DNA of 64,000 nt from an uncultured Rikenellaceae bacterium (GTDB lineage: Bacteria > Bacteroidota > Bacteroidia > Bacteroidales > Rikenellaceae): NCBI GenBank assembly GCA_944326815.1, contig CALVFI010000006.1, forward strand, positions 33,118 to 97,117, in the 5' to 3' direction. This document shows positions 16,752-25,678 of the stretch, one piece after another. How positions within the stretch are numbered: position 1 is the first letter of the stretch; every line of letters begins with the position of its first letter. The notes under the pieces were generated by a model. That model did no database searches. It was not told where the DNA came from and saw only the letters and a list, made by a program, of their open reading frames with translations. Made by a program: the position numbers and the translations under genes.

Positions 16752-18308
16752 ATGATTAGCACCGGAATAGCCGTATTGATCAGCGTTCTTGCTGCTGTGG
16801 TCGGGATCGGGGTCTACATAGTCGTTGCGAATGCTCTCTCCAAAAATACGGTGAAAGCACGCCGCGAGGCCGCGATCAAAGAGGCAGAGGCAGAAGGCGA
16901 AATGATCAAGAAGGAGAAGATCCTTCAGGCCAAGGAGAAATTTATTCAACTCAAAAGTGAGCACGACCGGATGGTGAATGAGCGGAACCAAAAGCTCAAC
17001 CAACGGGAACAAGGCATCAAACAGATTGAAAGCAATCTGCAACAGCAACAGAATGAACTGGATCGCAAGAACAAGGAGATTGCCCAGGTCAAGGAGCAGA
17101 TGGCCAATCATATGGCAGTTTTGGATCGTAAGAAAGAGGAGGTGGAAAAACTTATTCGCGAACAGAATGCTCGATTGGAGCAGATTAGCGGAATGAGTAG
17201 CGAAGAGGCGAAAAACATCCTGATTGAAAACATGAAGGTCGAGGCGAAAGCCGATGCCGCCACCTATATCAACGAAACGATCGAAGAGGCTAAAATGACT
17301 GCCGGGAAGGAGGCAAAACGGATTGTCGTGCAGACCATTCAGCGTGTGGCGACAGAGACGGCCATCGAGAACTCCGTTACGGTATTCAATATTGAAAGCG
17401 ATGAGGTCAAAGGACGTATCATCGGCCGCGAGGGTCGCAATATCCGAGCATTGGAAGCTGCAACGGGGATTGAAATCATTGTCGACGATACGCCGGAGGC
17501 CATCATTCTCTCGGGATTCGATCCTGTTCGTCGTGAAATTGCCCGTCTGGCTTTGCACCAGTTGGTAACTGACGGACGTATCCATCCAGCCCGTATTGAG
17601 GAGGTCGTAGCCAAGGTCCAGAAACAGATCGAGGAGGAGATTGTTGAAGTAGGAAAGCGTACGACAATCGATCTTGGCATTCACGGGTTGCATCCTGAAC
17701 TGATTCGTCTGATCGGCAAGATGAAATACCGTTCGTCCTATGGACAGAATCTGCTGCAACATTCACGTGAAACAGCCAATTTGTGCGGTATTATGGCGGC
17801 AGAGTTGGGCCTCAATCCCAAGATTGCTCGCCGCGCAGGTCTTTTACACGATATTGGCAAGGTGCCCGATGACGAACCGGAACTTCCGCATGCAATCATC
17901 GGCATGAAACTTGCCGAGAAGTACAAGGAGAAACCTGAGGTTTGCAACGCCATTGGCGCCCATCATGATGAAATGGAGATGACCTCGCTCATTGCTCCGA
18001 TCGTACAGGTTTGCGACGCTATTTCGGGTGCCCGGCCGGGAGCCCGCCGTGAGGTGGTAGAGTCGTATATCAAGCGTCTGAAAGAGATGGAAGATATAGC
18101 GATGGCATATCCTGGAGTGATGAAGACCTATGCGATTCAGGCAGGCCGTGAACTGCGTGTGATTGTGGGAAGCGATAAATTATCGGATCAGGAGGCAGAT
18201 CAGCTGTCGCATGATATAGCTAAAAAGATCCAGGATGAAATGACCTACCCCGGACAGGTGAAGATTACCGTCATCCGTGAGACAAGGTCTGTCAGCTACG
18301 CTAAGTAG
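16752..18308 (+). CDS. rny: Ribonuclease Y
   Basis: Membrane-anchored endoribonuclease that initiates mRNA decay. The 518-residue protein has an N-terminal transmembrane helix (residues ~4-26) and a long coiled coil (~30-190). The KH domain has the motif [15 protein letters not shown] near 220, and the metal-dependent HD domain has LLHDIGKV near 363 with a GAHHDE motif. Length and domain order are those of the family. A strong terminator follows 31 nt after the stop. Confidence 0.97.
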   Translation: MISTGIAVLISVLAAVVGIGVYIVVANALSKNTVKARREAAIKEAEAEGEMIKKEKILQAKEKFIQLKSEHDRMVNERNQKLNQREQGIKQIESNLQQQQNELDRKNKEIAQVKEQMANHMAVLDRKKEEVEKLIREQNARLEQISGMSSEEAKNILIENMKVEAKADAATYINETIEEAKMTAGKEAKRIVVQTIQRVATETAIENSVTVFNIESDEVKGRIIGREGRNIRALEAATGIEIIVDDTPEAIILSGFDPVRREIARLALHQLVTDGRIHPARIEEVVAKVQKQIEEEIVEVGKRTTIDLGIHGLHPELIRLIGKMKYRSSYGQNLLQHSRETANLCGIMAAELGLNPKIARRAGLLHDIGKVPDDEPELPHAIIGMKLAEKYKEKPEVCNAIGAHHDEMEMTSLIAPIVQVCDAISGARPGARREVVESYIKRLKEMEDIAMAYPGVMKTYAIQAGRELRVIVGSDKLSDQEADQLSHDIAKKIQDEMTYPGQVKITVIRETRSVSYAK

Positions 18309-18339
18309 CACTAAAGCAATATCTAATTAAAGGGGGAAA

Positions 18340-18370
18340 GGGCGGCTTGTACAAGCCGCCCTTTTTTTTT
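18340..18370 (+). terminator. Rho-independent terminator of rny
   Basis: GGGCGGCTTG (18340-18349) pairs with CAAGCCGCCC (18352-18361), followed by a run of T. It is a near-perfect palindrome. Confidence 0.9.
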
Positions 18371-18578
18371 GATCCTTCTTGGGAATATCTTTGTTTTGAC
18401 GCGATGCGGGGATATCTCCAGACTCTTTCCCTGGAGTTCCCGATAGAGATAAAACCATGCGCTTCCGGGGACGATGGATGTTCGCTTCGAGCTTTCGTTG
18501 AGGGATGATTATTTCGACTTTCTGGTTTTATTATTCATCGAGGGTCCGTTGTGGATATGTGGATAAATGTTATATAAC
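18371..18578. other. Intergenic stretch between the rny and FKBP-gene terminators
   Basis: No supported gene, tRNA or clear dyad is seen here. It separates two convergent transcripts, each with its own terminator. Confidence 0.5.
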
Positions 18579-18619
18579 AAAGAGAGGGGTATACCATCCA
18601 ACGGTATGCCCCTCTCTTT
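18579..18619 (-). terminator. Terminator of the FKBP lipoprotein gene
   Basis: AAAGAGAGGGGTATACC (18579-18595) pairs with GGTATGCCCCTCTCTTT (18603-18619). This long stem is flanked by A/T tracts and probably works in both directions. Confidence 0.85.
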
Positions 18620-18655
18620 ATCTGAACGATCACAGAAGATCGTTGCTATTTAAAT

Positions 18656-19345
18656 TTACTGATTAGCTTCTACCGAATCAGCAGGAATAATGTCGATCAG
18701 TTCAACATCGAACACCAGCGCTTCATTAGGCTCGATACCAGCTTGAGGAATTCCTTGTTCGCCATATGCGAGTTCGGAAGGAATATACAGCGTGATCTTA
18801 CCCCCTTTGCCGACGAGTTTCATACCCTCGCCCCAACCTTTGATGACATGGTTGAGCGGGAATTCTACGGTATCTCCGCGACTTTCCGAAGAATCGAATA
18901 CCTTACCGCTTTTCAGGCGACCCTCGTATACTACGCGAACTACGTCGGAATCGCTAACGGCTTTCTGCTCTCCACCGGCTTTGATGATCTCATAAAGCAG
19001 ACCACTTTCGGTCTTTTTTACATTCTTATTCTCTTTCTCTATCTTGTCGAGGAACTCCTGAGAAGCAGCTTTGTTGCGGGCCGGCTTGCGAACCATGAAA
19101 TATTCACGCAAGAAAGACATGGCGGCCTCCTGGTCGATCTTCTCCTTATTATTTACGACATCTTTGATGGCAGCATACACGGTGTTGAGGTTCATCGTGC
19201 TATCCAGATTCTTGATATAGGCACCGCACTGAAGACCGGCTACATAAGCAAGCGAATCGGCCTCTGTTTTGAGGCTGGCAGAACCGCCGCCGCAAGAACT
19301 AAACACGACAGCTGCGGCTGCTGCAACAATAAATAAGTTTTTCAT
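18656..19345 (-). CDS. FKBP-type peptidyl-prolyl isomerase lipoprotein
   Basis: Periplasm-facing folding catalyst. The 229-residue protein has a lipoprotein signal ending FSSC with Cys18 as the lipidation site. An N-terminal helical dimerisation-like domain follows (~25-115). The FKBP domain (~125-220) has VRVVYEGRLKSGKVFDSS, the VIKGWGEGMKLVGKGGK active-site loop and YGEQGIPQAGIEPNEALVFDVEL. It resembles FkpA/Mip. It has its own promoter and terminator and is transcribed alone. Confidence 0.92.
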   Translation of the reverse strand: MKNLFIVAAAAAVVFSSCGGGSASLKTEADSLAYVAGLQCGAYIKNLDSTMNLNTVYAAIKDVVNNKEKIDQEAAMSFLREYFMVRKPARNKAASQEFLDKIEKENKNVKKTESGLLYEIIKAGGEQKAVSDSDVVRVVYEGRLKSGKVFDSSESRGDTVEFPLNHVIKGWGEGMKLVGKGGKITLYIPSELAYGEQGIPQAGIEPNEALVFDVELIDIIPADSVEANQ

Positions 19346-19403
19346 CTTTACAGAAAGTTGATTAATTAATATTGGTTTTTATTTTTTCCTTTTTAACCGA
19401 TTG

Positions 19404-19411
19404 CAAACATA
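19404..19411 (-). promoter_or_regulatory. -7 element of the FKBP lipoprotein promoter
   Basis: Minus-strand TATGTTTG, about 60 nt before the ATG. The -33 part is not obvious. Confidence 0.45.
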
Positions 19412-19464
19412 CGTAATAAATGCGAGAATTGTTTTACCTTCAACGTTTTTTTTCGTTCAGAAGC

Positions 19465-20820
19465 CTATTTTGCCGGGTATTTACTCTTTTTCGCCAATAG
19501 ATGGATGGCTAAGATCCCCAGCAGAGCTGCAACCAAGGAGGCAAAAAGCACGGCAATTTTCCCTGGATCGACATACGAAGTCCCTGCGAAAGCCAGGTGG
19601 TCAATAAAAATAGACATGGTGAATCCGATGCCGCCCAGGCAGGCCACGCCCCACATCGTACCCCAAGTGGCTGCTTCGGGCATTACGGCCAGACGCAATC
19701 GAATCATAATCCATGACAAGAGCATGATGCCAAGCGGTTTGCCCACCACCAATCCGAGGAATATTCCCAATCCCTGCGTGTTGGAGAAGATGGGAAAATC
19801 GGACAAATGCCCCACCTCCACACCTGCATTCGCCAATGCAAAAACAGGCATAATGAAGAATGACACCCAGGAGGTGAGCCCGTGTTCCAATCGTTGAGCG
19901 GGACTTATGGTCGATTCTGCGATCAAGGCCACCTTGGAGAGTGCATCTCTCTGCCCTTCATTGGACAGCACCTCTACTCCGGGACGGTCGAGCATCTTGA
20001 ACTCTTCGAGGAAATAGCCCACCTTGTAGGTGAAATATTTTTTATGGAACCGCGGTCGGACGGGAATTGTCACGGCTAATAGTACGCCTGCAATCGTGGC
20101 GTGTACGCCCGAATGCAGAAACAGATACCAGACCACCACGCCGGGAATCAGATAAAATGGCAACGATTTCACGCCCCGATGGTTCATCACAGCCAATATC
20201 GCAAGAATCGCAAGCGCTCCGCCCAGCATGGCCAGATTGATTCCCGTCGAGTAGAAAAGAGCAATAACGAGGATAGCGCCCAAGTCGTCCACGATGGCTA
20301 ACGCCATGAGGAATACCTTTAGGGAGAGAGGGACCCGTCGTCCCATCAACGAAAGGATACCGATTGCAAAGGCAATATCCGTTGCCATCGGAATACCCCA
20401 TCCCGCCTCATACGGCGCACCATTGTTCAGACCTGCATAGATGAGAGCCGGGACAACCATGCCGCCGATGGCTGCCGCAATCGGCAACGACGCATGCCGG
20501 AAACTGGAGAGCTCCCCGGCAATAAATTCTCGTTTGATCTCAAGGCCGACTACGAAAAAGAAGATAGCCATCAAGGCATCGTTCACCCACTGCTCAACAC
20601 TCATCGAGAAGTGAAAATTGCGCATTCCGAATCCGATTTGCGTCTCCAGTACATGGTGGTACGCTTCCCGGGTGAGGTCGAGGTTGGCAAGAATCAGTGC
20701 CAATACTGCGCAGATGACCAGTGCTGCGCCTCCGGCCCATTGACTGGCCAGAATGCGCTCCCGATGGCGTCGCACAAGGTACCAGTTCTTCACCCGTCTG
20801 AAAGGAATTTTGTCTGCCAT
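19465..20820 (-). CDS. nhaA: Na+/H+ antiporter NhaA
   Basis: Inner-membrane secondary antiporter that expels Na+ (Li+) in exchange for H+. The 451-residue protein has about 12 hydrophobic helices, the ATDIAFAIG motif near 142 and the ion-binding Asp pair in ALAIVDDLGAI near 175 (equivalent to E. coli Asp163/Asp164). The FFFVVGLEIKREF segment near 85 is also characteristic. The hydrophilic insertion around residues 262-300 is longer than in E. coli. It starts 1 nt after the arginase-family stop, so the two genes are an operon. Confidence 0.95.
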   Translation of the reverse strand: MADKIPFRRVKNWYLVRRHRERILASQWAGGAALVICAVLALILANLDLTREAYHHVLETQIGFGMRNFHFSMSVEQWVNDALMAIFFFVVGLEIKREFIAGELSSFRHASLPIAAAIGGMVVPALIYAGLNNGAPYEAGWGIPMATDIAFAIGILSLMGRRVPLSLKVFLMALAIVDDLGAILVIALFYSTGINLAMLGGALAILAILAVMNHRGVKSLPFYLIPGVVVWYLFLHSGVHATIAGVLLAVTIPVRPRFHKKYFTYKVGYFLEEFKMLDRPGVEVLSNEGQRDALSKVALIAESTISPAQRLEHGLTSWVSFFIMPVFALANAGVEVGHLSDFPIFSNTQGLGIFLGLVVGKPLGIMLLSWIMIRLRLAVMPEAATWGTMWGVACLGGIGFTMSIFIDHLAFAGTSYVDPGKIAVLFASLVAALLGILAIHLLAKKSKYPAK

Positions 20821-20821
20821 T

Positions 20822-21895
20822 TTACTGCTCGGTTTTCAATGTTGCATTACACAATTTATATAAAATACGCGCCCCTACATTGGCATCCCATTCGTCATCA
20901 CGTCCGGGAGCAACCTCACACAGGTCAAATCCTACTATTTGGCGTCCTGTCTTTGCAATACACCCCAATAAATGTGCCGCTTCATGAAAGGACAACCCTC
21001 CCGGTACCGGCGTTCCGGTATGCGGGCAGAGGTCGGGAGACAGTCCGTCGATGTCGAAACTGATGTATACCTGTTCGGGCAGCAGCTCTACGATGCGATG
21101 GCATTGTTCGTCCCAGGTCATCCCGGTGAACCGGCGTTCTGCTAACAGATAATCGGTCAGCATCTCGATTCGGTCATCGGATTGAGCTCGTTCCCATTCG
21201 GCGTCGCAAAAATCACGTACTCCCACCTGCACCAATTTCTCTACTCCGGGCACCTGCTCAAGCACATTATACATGATCGAGGCATGGGAATATTCAAATC
21301 CTTCGTAGGCTACCCGCAGATCGGCATGCGCATCGACATGCAGTAAGCCCATTCCCGGCCAGCGCTCTGCCACCGCGCGAATCAGTCCCAGCGGCGTACT
21401 GTGGTCACCTCCCACCAATCCAACCCTCTTTCCGGCATCAAGCCATGAAGAGGCCTCGGCATACACCTGTTCGTTTAACTCCCGTGAGGCAGCATTGATT
21501 CGTTCCGTGCGACGACGTACCGCCTCATCCGTCACAGAACCGCCCTCTTCAAGGTGTTTCATCACCCGCAGCGCGTCATCCCGCAAGAAGGTGCTCTTTT
21601 CCTGTATGGAATAGTCGATCGGAATCGTTCCGATACCCTGACGCCATCCTTGCGGACAGAGCGTATTATAGAGATCGAGTTGCGTCGAGGCTCCGATGAT
21701 GGCATCCGGGCCGAAAGCAGCACCGCCGCCGTACGATGCCGTGACATCCCAGGGAACCGAGAGCAAAACAATACGCGACTGTTCCGGCGTAAAAGGCAAA
21801 CCGAAATAGTTTCCGTTATCCAGACCCGTACCATTCGGATCAAATTCGGCCAGAGGTGTAGTTTGATCGAGCGATGCCATACGAAATTTCTCCAT
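20822..21895 (-). CDS. Arginase/agmatinase family ureohydrolase
   Basis: Binuclear-manganese hydrolase of guanidino compounds. All metal-binding motifs are present in 357 residues: GGDHSTPLG near 157, HVDAHADLR near 181 and SFDIDGLSP near 266. Agmatinase, formimidoylglutamase and arginase share these motifs, and the substrate cannot be fixed from the sequence; agmatinase is the common annotation for this long Bacteroidota form. It directly precedes nhaA (1-nt gap). A link between polyamine or pH metabolism and Na+/H+ exchange is an inference from this pairing. Confidence 0.88.
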   Translation of the reverse strand: MEKFRMASLDQTTPLAEFDPNGTGLDNGNYFGLPFTPEQSRIVLLSVPWDVTASYGGGAAFGPDAIIGASTQLDLYNTLCPQGWRQGIGTIPIDYSIQEKSTFLRDDALRVMKHLEEGGSVTDEAVRRRTERINAASRELNEQVYAEASSWLDAGKRVGLVGGDHSTPLGLIRAVAERWPGMGLLHVDAHADLRVAYEGFEYSHASIMYNVLEQVPGVEKLVQVGVRDFCDAEWERAQSDDRIEMLTDYLLAERRFTGMTWDEQCHRIVELLPEQVYISFDIDGLSPDLCPHTGTPVPGGLSFHEAAHLLGCIAKTGRQIVGFDLCEVAPGRDDEWDANVGARILYKLCNATLKTEQ

Positions 21896-22229
21896 TTTGT
21901 CGAAAAAAACTATTGCTGGAATTCAGTTTGTTATAATATTTTGTTATACTTTTTATATTTTCTATAATAAAATACAACAACAAACTATTTCCAATATCCG
22001 TTATATTGCCGAATCTCCGGTATTGTCGGGAAGACGGAGACCGGAAATTTTAGTTTTTTTCATAATCAATACATTAAGTTGGGTACTCCCTCGCCGTGAC
22101 GTGATGTTACCGCGAGGGACTTTTCATTTTCCCTAATTTTGCATACAAAGATAGGTTTTTTCCCGTACTTTCCTCTACGACCGGATAATGCCCTGCATTA
22201 TTTCTTACCTTTGCAAAAAACAGACCGTC
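21896..22229. other. Intergenic control region between the ureohydrolase gene and pdxB
   Basis: AT-rich near 21900-22000. A hairpin TCCCTCG (22087-22093) / CGAGGGA (22113-22119), with a short T-run on the plus side, lies upstream of pdxB. The pdxB -7 element sits at 22206. No gene is supported here. Confidence 0.5.
22206..22213 (+). promoter_or_regulatory. -7 element of the pdxB promoter
   Basis: TACCTTTG, 16 nt before the chosen pdxB ATG. It argues against the upstream in-frame ATG at 22188, which would lie before the transcript start. Confidence 0.6.
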
Positions 22230-23282
22230 ATGAAAATTGTCGCCGATTGTGACATACCCTATCTGCAAGGAGTGCTCGAGCCGTTCGCCGACATGCATTA
22301 TGGAAAAGGTACAGAGCTCACTGCAACCGATATAGCAGATGCCGATGCATTGATTGTCCGTACGCGTACCCGGTGTGATAGGGCACTCTTGGAGGGTAGT
22401 CGGATTCGGTTGATTGTCACGGCAACCATCGGGTTCGACCACATCGATATTGCCTACTGTCAGCGTGTCGGTATTCGCGTTGCCACAGCGGCCGGGTGCA
22501 ACGCCCGAGGTGTATTGCAGTGGGTGGGTGCGGTGCTTGTACATTTGGCGCGGCAGCAAGGTTGGCAGCCTGCAGAACGCATATTGGGCATTGTCGGTGT
22601 AGGCCATGTCGGATCGCTTGTTGCCCGCTATGCCGCCCACTGGGGCTTCCATGTCGTGTGTTGCGATCCTCCTCGACAGCGGACCGGGGAATTGTGGACG
22701 GAGGAGAATGGACAGCATTCCGGGACATTCATTTCGCTTGACGAGGTGGCAACTCAGGCGGATATCATCACATTTCATACTCCGCTGATCCGTACAGGTG
22801 AGGATGCTACTTTTCACCTGGCCGGAGAACGTTTCCTGCAAAGGGTACGGCCTGGGACGCTTTTGATGAACTCTTCGCGCGGGGAGGTTGTCGATACCCG
22901 GGCTTTGATTGATGCCGTGGAGTCGGGCCGAGTGGCCTGTTGCATCGACACCTGGGAAGGAGAACCGGAAATCAATCGTGTTCTGCTCCAGAACGCCTTG
23001 CTGGCCACTCCTCATATTGCCGGATATTCTGCCCAGGGCAAAGCCAATGCTACCGCTACGGCTGTCAGGACGATTGCCCAACAGTTCGGATGGCCGCTTA
23101 CGGAGTGGTATCCCTATGATAAAGTCCCGCAAATCACTCCTCGACTGATCGGGTGGGACGAACTTCTGCAGACAATCTCATCCCACTACGACATTGCGGC
23201 CGAGAGTATTGCGCTCAAAGCAACTCCCGAGGCATTCGAACAGATGCGGAATCACTATCGCTATCGTCAGGAATATTTCTAA
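22230..23282 (+). CDS. pdxB: 4-phosphoerythronate dehydrogenase
   Basis: NAD-dependent D-isomer 2-hydroxyacid dehydrogenase of the DXP-dependent pyridoxal phosphate pathway. The 350 residues begin MKIVADCDIPYLQG, a typical PdxB N-terminus. The family features are GFDHIDI, AGCNARGV, the NAD motif GVGHVGSLVARYA near 118, NSSRGEVVD near 218 with the Arg, and a catalytic ATPHIAGYS near 260. A PdxB-type C-terminal dimerisation tail follows. The ATG at 22230 is chosen because the -7 promoter element ends at 22213. Confidence 0.93.
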   Translation: MKIVADCDIPYLQGVLEPFADMHYGKGTELTATDIADADALIVRTRTRCDRALLEGSRIRLIVTATIGFDHIDIAYCQRVGIRVATAAGCNARGVLQWVGAVLVHLARQQGWQPAERILGIVGVGHVGSLVARYAAHWGFHVVCCDPPRQRTGELWTEENGQHSGTFISLDEVATQADIITFHTPLIRTGEDATFHLAGERFLQRVRPGTLLMNSSRGEVVDTRALIDAVESGRVACCIDTWEGEPEINRVLLQNALLATPHIAGYSAQGKANATATAVRTIAQQFGWPLTEWYPYDKVPQITPRLIGWDELLQTISSHYDIAAESIALKATPEAFEQMRNHYRYRQEYF

Positions 23283-23352
23283 TCCGAAAGGGCGGGTAAT
23301 CGGATAAGAGTTCAATCACGGGGTGAAAACCGCAAAATCTCCGAAATATCGC

Positions 23353-23360
23353 TATCTTTG
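23353..23360 (+). promoter_or_regulatory. -7 element of the cyclophilin promoter
   Basis: TATCTTTG, 17 nt upstream of the chosen ATG (23378). The ATG at 23369 would leave almost no leader. Confidence 0.6.
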
Positions 23361-23377
23361 TAAAAAATATGCGACCT

Positions 23378-23815
23378 ATGAAATATGCAGTGATAACAAC
23401 CGAAAAAGGGGTGATGAAGGCGGAGTTGTACGAACATGAAACTCCCGGAACCGTAGCCAATTTCGTTAAGTTGGCCAATAGCGGATTTTACGATGGATTG
23501 ACATTCCATCGGGTGATTCCCGATTTTGTGATTCAGGGCGGTTGCCCGCTCGGTACGGGTGCCGGTGGCCCCGGGTACACCATTAAATGCGAGACGGATG
23601 CGCCGCGTCAATACCACGATCGCGGGGTGTTGTCCATGGCCCATCGGGGGAAAGATACAGGAGGGTCGCAGTTCTTCATTTGTCACAATCGCGAGAATAC
23701 GGCGCATCTGGACGGTGTGCACACCTGTTTCGGTAAGGTGATCGAGGGCCTCGATGTCCTGGACCAGATCCGTCAGGGAGATGAGATCGAAAGTATTAAG
23801 ATTGTGGAGGAGTAA
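23378..23815 (+). CDS. Cyclophilin-type peptidyl-prolyl cis-trans isomerase
   Basis: Cytoplasmic cyclophilin, 145 residues, no signal peptide. The motifs [14 protein letters not shown] (catalytic Arg), [17 protein letters not shown] and [15 protein letters not shown] are all present. The start [11 protein letters not shown] is preferred over the ATG three codons upstream because of the promoter position. The DUF3127 gene follows after 3 nt, so the two are co-transcribed. Confidence 0.94.
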   Translation: MKYAVITTEKGVMKAELYEHETPGTVANFVKLANSGFYDGLTFHRVIPDFVIQGGCPLGTGAGGPGYTIKCETDAPRQYHDRGVLSMAHRGKDTGGSQFFICHNRENTAHLDGVHTCFGKVIEGLDVLDQIRQGDEIESIKIVEE

Positions 23816-23818
23816 ACG

Positions 23819-24187
23819 ATGGAATTTGAAGGAGTTGTTTATAAGGTATTAGAGCCTGTCAAAGGGACAAGTGCCCGTGGTGAATGGACGAAGCAGGAGG
23901 TGGTGTTCGAATTGCCGGGAGAATTCAGTCGGAAAGTTTGTGTAAGTTTCTGGGGTGATAAGGCCCAGGACGCTGCATCGCTCAAAAAGGGTGAAACGGT
24001 GTCGGTATCGGTCAACATCGAATCGCGAGAGTATAATGGTCGGTGGTTCACCGAAGTGAGGGCATGGCGAGTTGTGCGCAAGAGCGCTGCCGTGCCGATG
24101 CCAGAAGCGGCGCCGATGCCCGAGTTTGTCCCGGCTGCCGATGCAGAGCCGTTCAAATCCGACCTGGTGGATGACCTGCCCTTCTGA
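23819..24187 (+). CDS. DUF3127 family protein, OB-fold/SSB-like
   Basis: 122-residue Bacteroidota protein. Residues 1-88 are a beta-rich domain (VYKVLEPVKGTSARGEW, VCVSFWGDKA) of the size of a single OB fold. The rest is a Pro/Ala/Met linker and an acidic tail ending DLVDDLPF. That tail resembles the DDIPF tip with which single-strand-binding proteins recruit partners. It lies 3 nt after the cyclophilin gene. A role in nucleic-acid binding is inferred from fold size and tail, not shown. Confidence 0.78.
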   Translation: MEFEGVVYKVLEPVKGTSARGEWTKQEVVFELPGEFSRKVCVSFWGDKAQDAASLKKGETVSVSVNIESREYNGRWFTEVRAWRVVRKSAAVPMPEAAPMPEFVPAADAEPFKSDLVDDLPF

Positions 24188-24224
24188 GAAGCATTCTCGA
24201 GAGATTTCTTAAATGGAATAGATA

Positions 24225-25097
24225 ATGGGAAGAACAATGGTTTTAGCCGCTGTTTTGGCGGTTGTGTCGCTTTGTGCGGAGGCTCAGCAAAGATTCGTAT
24301 TGCCGCTCTATGCGGGCGGAGGAACGGAGAAAAACCTCCAGACAACAAGTGTGCCCTCTTTGCCGGAAGGGTGGACGACCTGTGATTCCGTACCGGATGT
24401 GACGATCTCGTTACCACAGAAGGAGAAAGCAACCGGTCAGTTGGTGGTGATTTGTCCCGGAGGCGGTTACGGAGGGCTGGCTATTACCCACGAGGGGTAT
24501 ATGGTTGCCGATTGGTTGAATGCGCGTGGTATTGCTGCGGCCATATTACGCTATCGTCTGCCCCATGGCCATTGGGAGATTCCGCTCGAAGATGTGCTGT
24601 CGGCGCTGGAACTTGCCAAAGCGAAAGCTCCGGAGTGGAATGTAGATCCTGCAAAAGTAGGTGTGATGGGCTTCTCGGCCGGCGGACATCTGGCTTCGAC
24701 GGCCCTTACCCATTTCACGTCGCCGAACAACCGCCCGGCCTTCGGCATTCTGGTCTATCCTGTTATTACGATGGATGAGCGGTACACGCACCAAGGGTCG
24801 CGGGAGAATCTCATTGGTAAGGAGGGCAGTGCGGAACTCGTGCATCGTTTTTCCAATGAGGCGCAGGTGACAAAAGAGACACCGCCGACGTTTCTTGCTC
24901 TCTCAGACGATGATGAAACGGTCGTGCCCTATAACAGTATTTTGTTCTACAACGCCTTGAAAACCTGTGGCGTTCCGGCCGAGATGCATATTTACCCCTC
25001 CGGAGGACATGGATGGGGCTTCCGGGGCGATTTCCCTTATGCCGAGGAGTTCTATACGGCTCTTGCACGGTGGGTGCGTGAGCAGAATGGACAATAA
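24225..25097 (+). CDS. Exported alpha/beta hydrolase (acetyl-esterase-like)
   Basis: Secreted or periplasmic esterase candidate of 290 residues. A signal peptide (residues 1-21, ending AEA) is followed by the oxyanion PGGGYGG near 82, the nucleophile elbow GFSAGGHLAS near 147, an acid in LSDDDETV near 228 and the base in SGGHGWGF near 259. This is the layout of xylan acetyl-esterase/BD-FAE-type enzymes that deacetylate plant polysaccharides. The substrate is inferred from the family. It has no sugar-utilisation partners beside it. Confidence 0.87.
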   Translation: MGRTMVLAAVLAVVSLCAEAQQRFVLPLYAGGGTEKNLQTTSVPSLPEGWTTCDSVPDVTISLPQKEKATGQLVVICPGGGYGGLAITHEGYMVADWLNARGIAAAILRYRLPHGHWEIPLEDVLSALELAKAKAPEWNVDPAKVGVMGFSAGGHLASTALTHFTSPNNRPAFGILVYPVITMDERYTHQGSRENLIGKEGSAELVHRFSNEAQVTKETPPTFLALSDDDETVVPYNSILFYNALKTCGVPAEMHIYPSGGHGWGFRGDFPYAEEFYTALARWVREQNGQ

Positions 25098-25108
25098 AGA
25101 ACTCTTTG

Positions 25109-25609
25109 CTAATTTTTTCGGGAGGTGCGGCAATAGATGCGTCGCAGGATGGTATCTGCCGAGAAGAGCCCCCCGCCGGCAATGGATAGGGTGAGGAAGA
25201 CAATCAGGTAAACCGAGGGTAGTTCGGAGGTAGTCATACTGAAAGAGGGATAGGTAAGAAAGGTCGCGACGCACATTGCAAAGGTGAGGACCAGAGCGGC
25301 GATGCGCGTTAATAGTCCCAGCACGAGAAGTACACCGCCACCTACCTCGATGATTGTGATGAGCAGCAAAGAGAGCCAACTCCCTAATCCGAATGGATTG
25401 GGAAAGGTGGCGGAGAGTGTTGCGAAGTTATCGATCTTGGAGATTCCGTGCGCGAGAATCATGATGCCGAAACCGATGCGGAGCAGCAGTAGCCCGAAAT
25501 GCTGGCCTCGCTCGGAGAAAATCAGGCAGGCGCGCTTAGGAGACAGAGAGGTGGATGGCTCCGGAGTGGTACGGGTGGTCTCCGAGGAGGTGTTTGTTTG
25601 CATGTTCAT
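25109..25609 (-). CDS. DoxX family membrane protein
   Basis: 166-residue protein with four hydrophobic helices between residues ~38 and ~155, including LLLRIGFGIMILAHGISK, the typical DoxX helix. The N-terminus is a Thr/Ser-rich hydrophilic segment. DoxX proteins are linked to redox or thiol stress in some bacteria, but the function here is unknown. It is convergent with the esterase gene and divergent from the ABC-F gene. Confidence 0.85.
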   Translation of the reverse strand: MNMQTNTSSETTRTTPEPSTSLSPKRACLIFSERGQHFGLLLLRIGFGIMILAHGISKIDNFATLSATFPNPFGLGSWLSLLLITIIEVGGGVLLVLGLLTRIAALVLTFAMCVATFLTYPSFSMTTSELPSVYLIVFLTLSIAGGGLFSADTILRRIYCRTSRKN

Positions 25610-25678
25610 AATCGTTCATTTTTTACGAGATACTATCAAGTTATGCGCCATTTTGGAGTGAAATAAAAGAAAAAGAAG

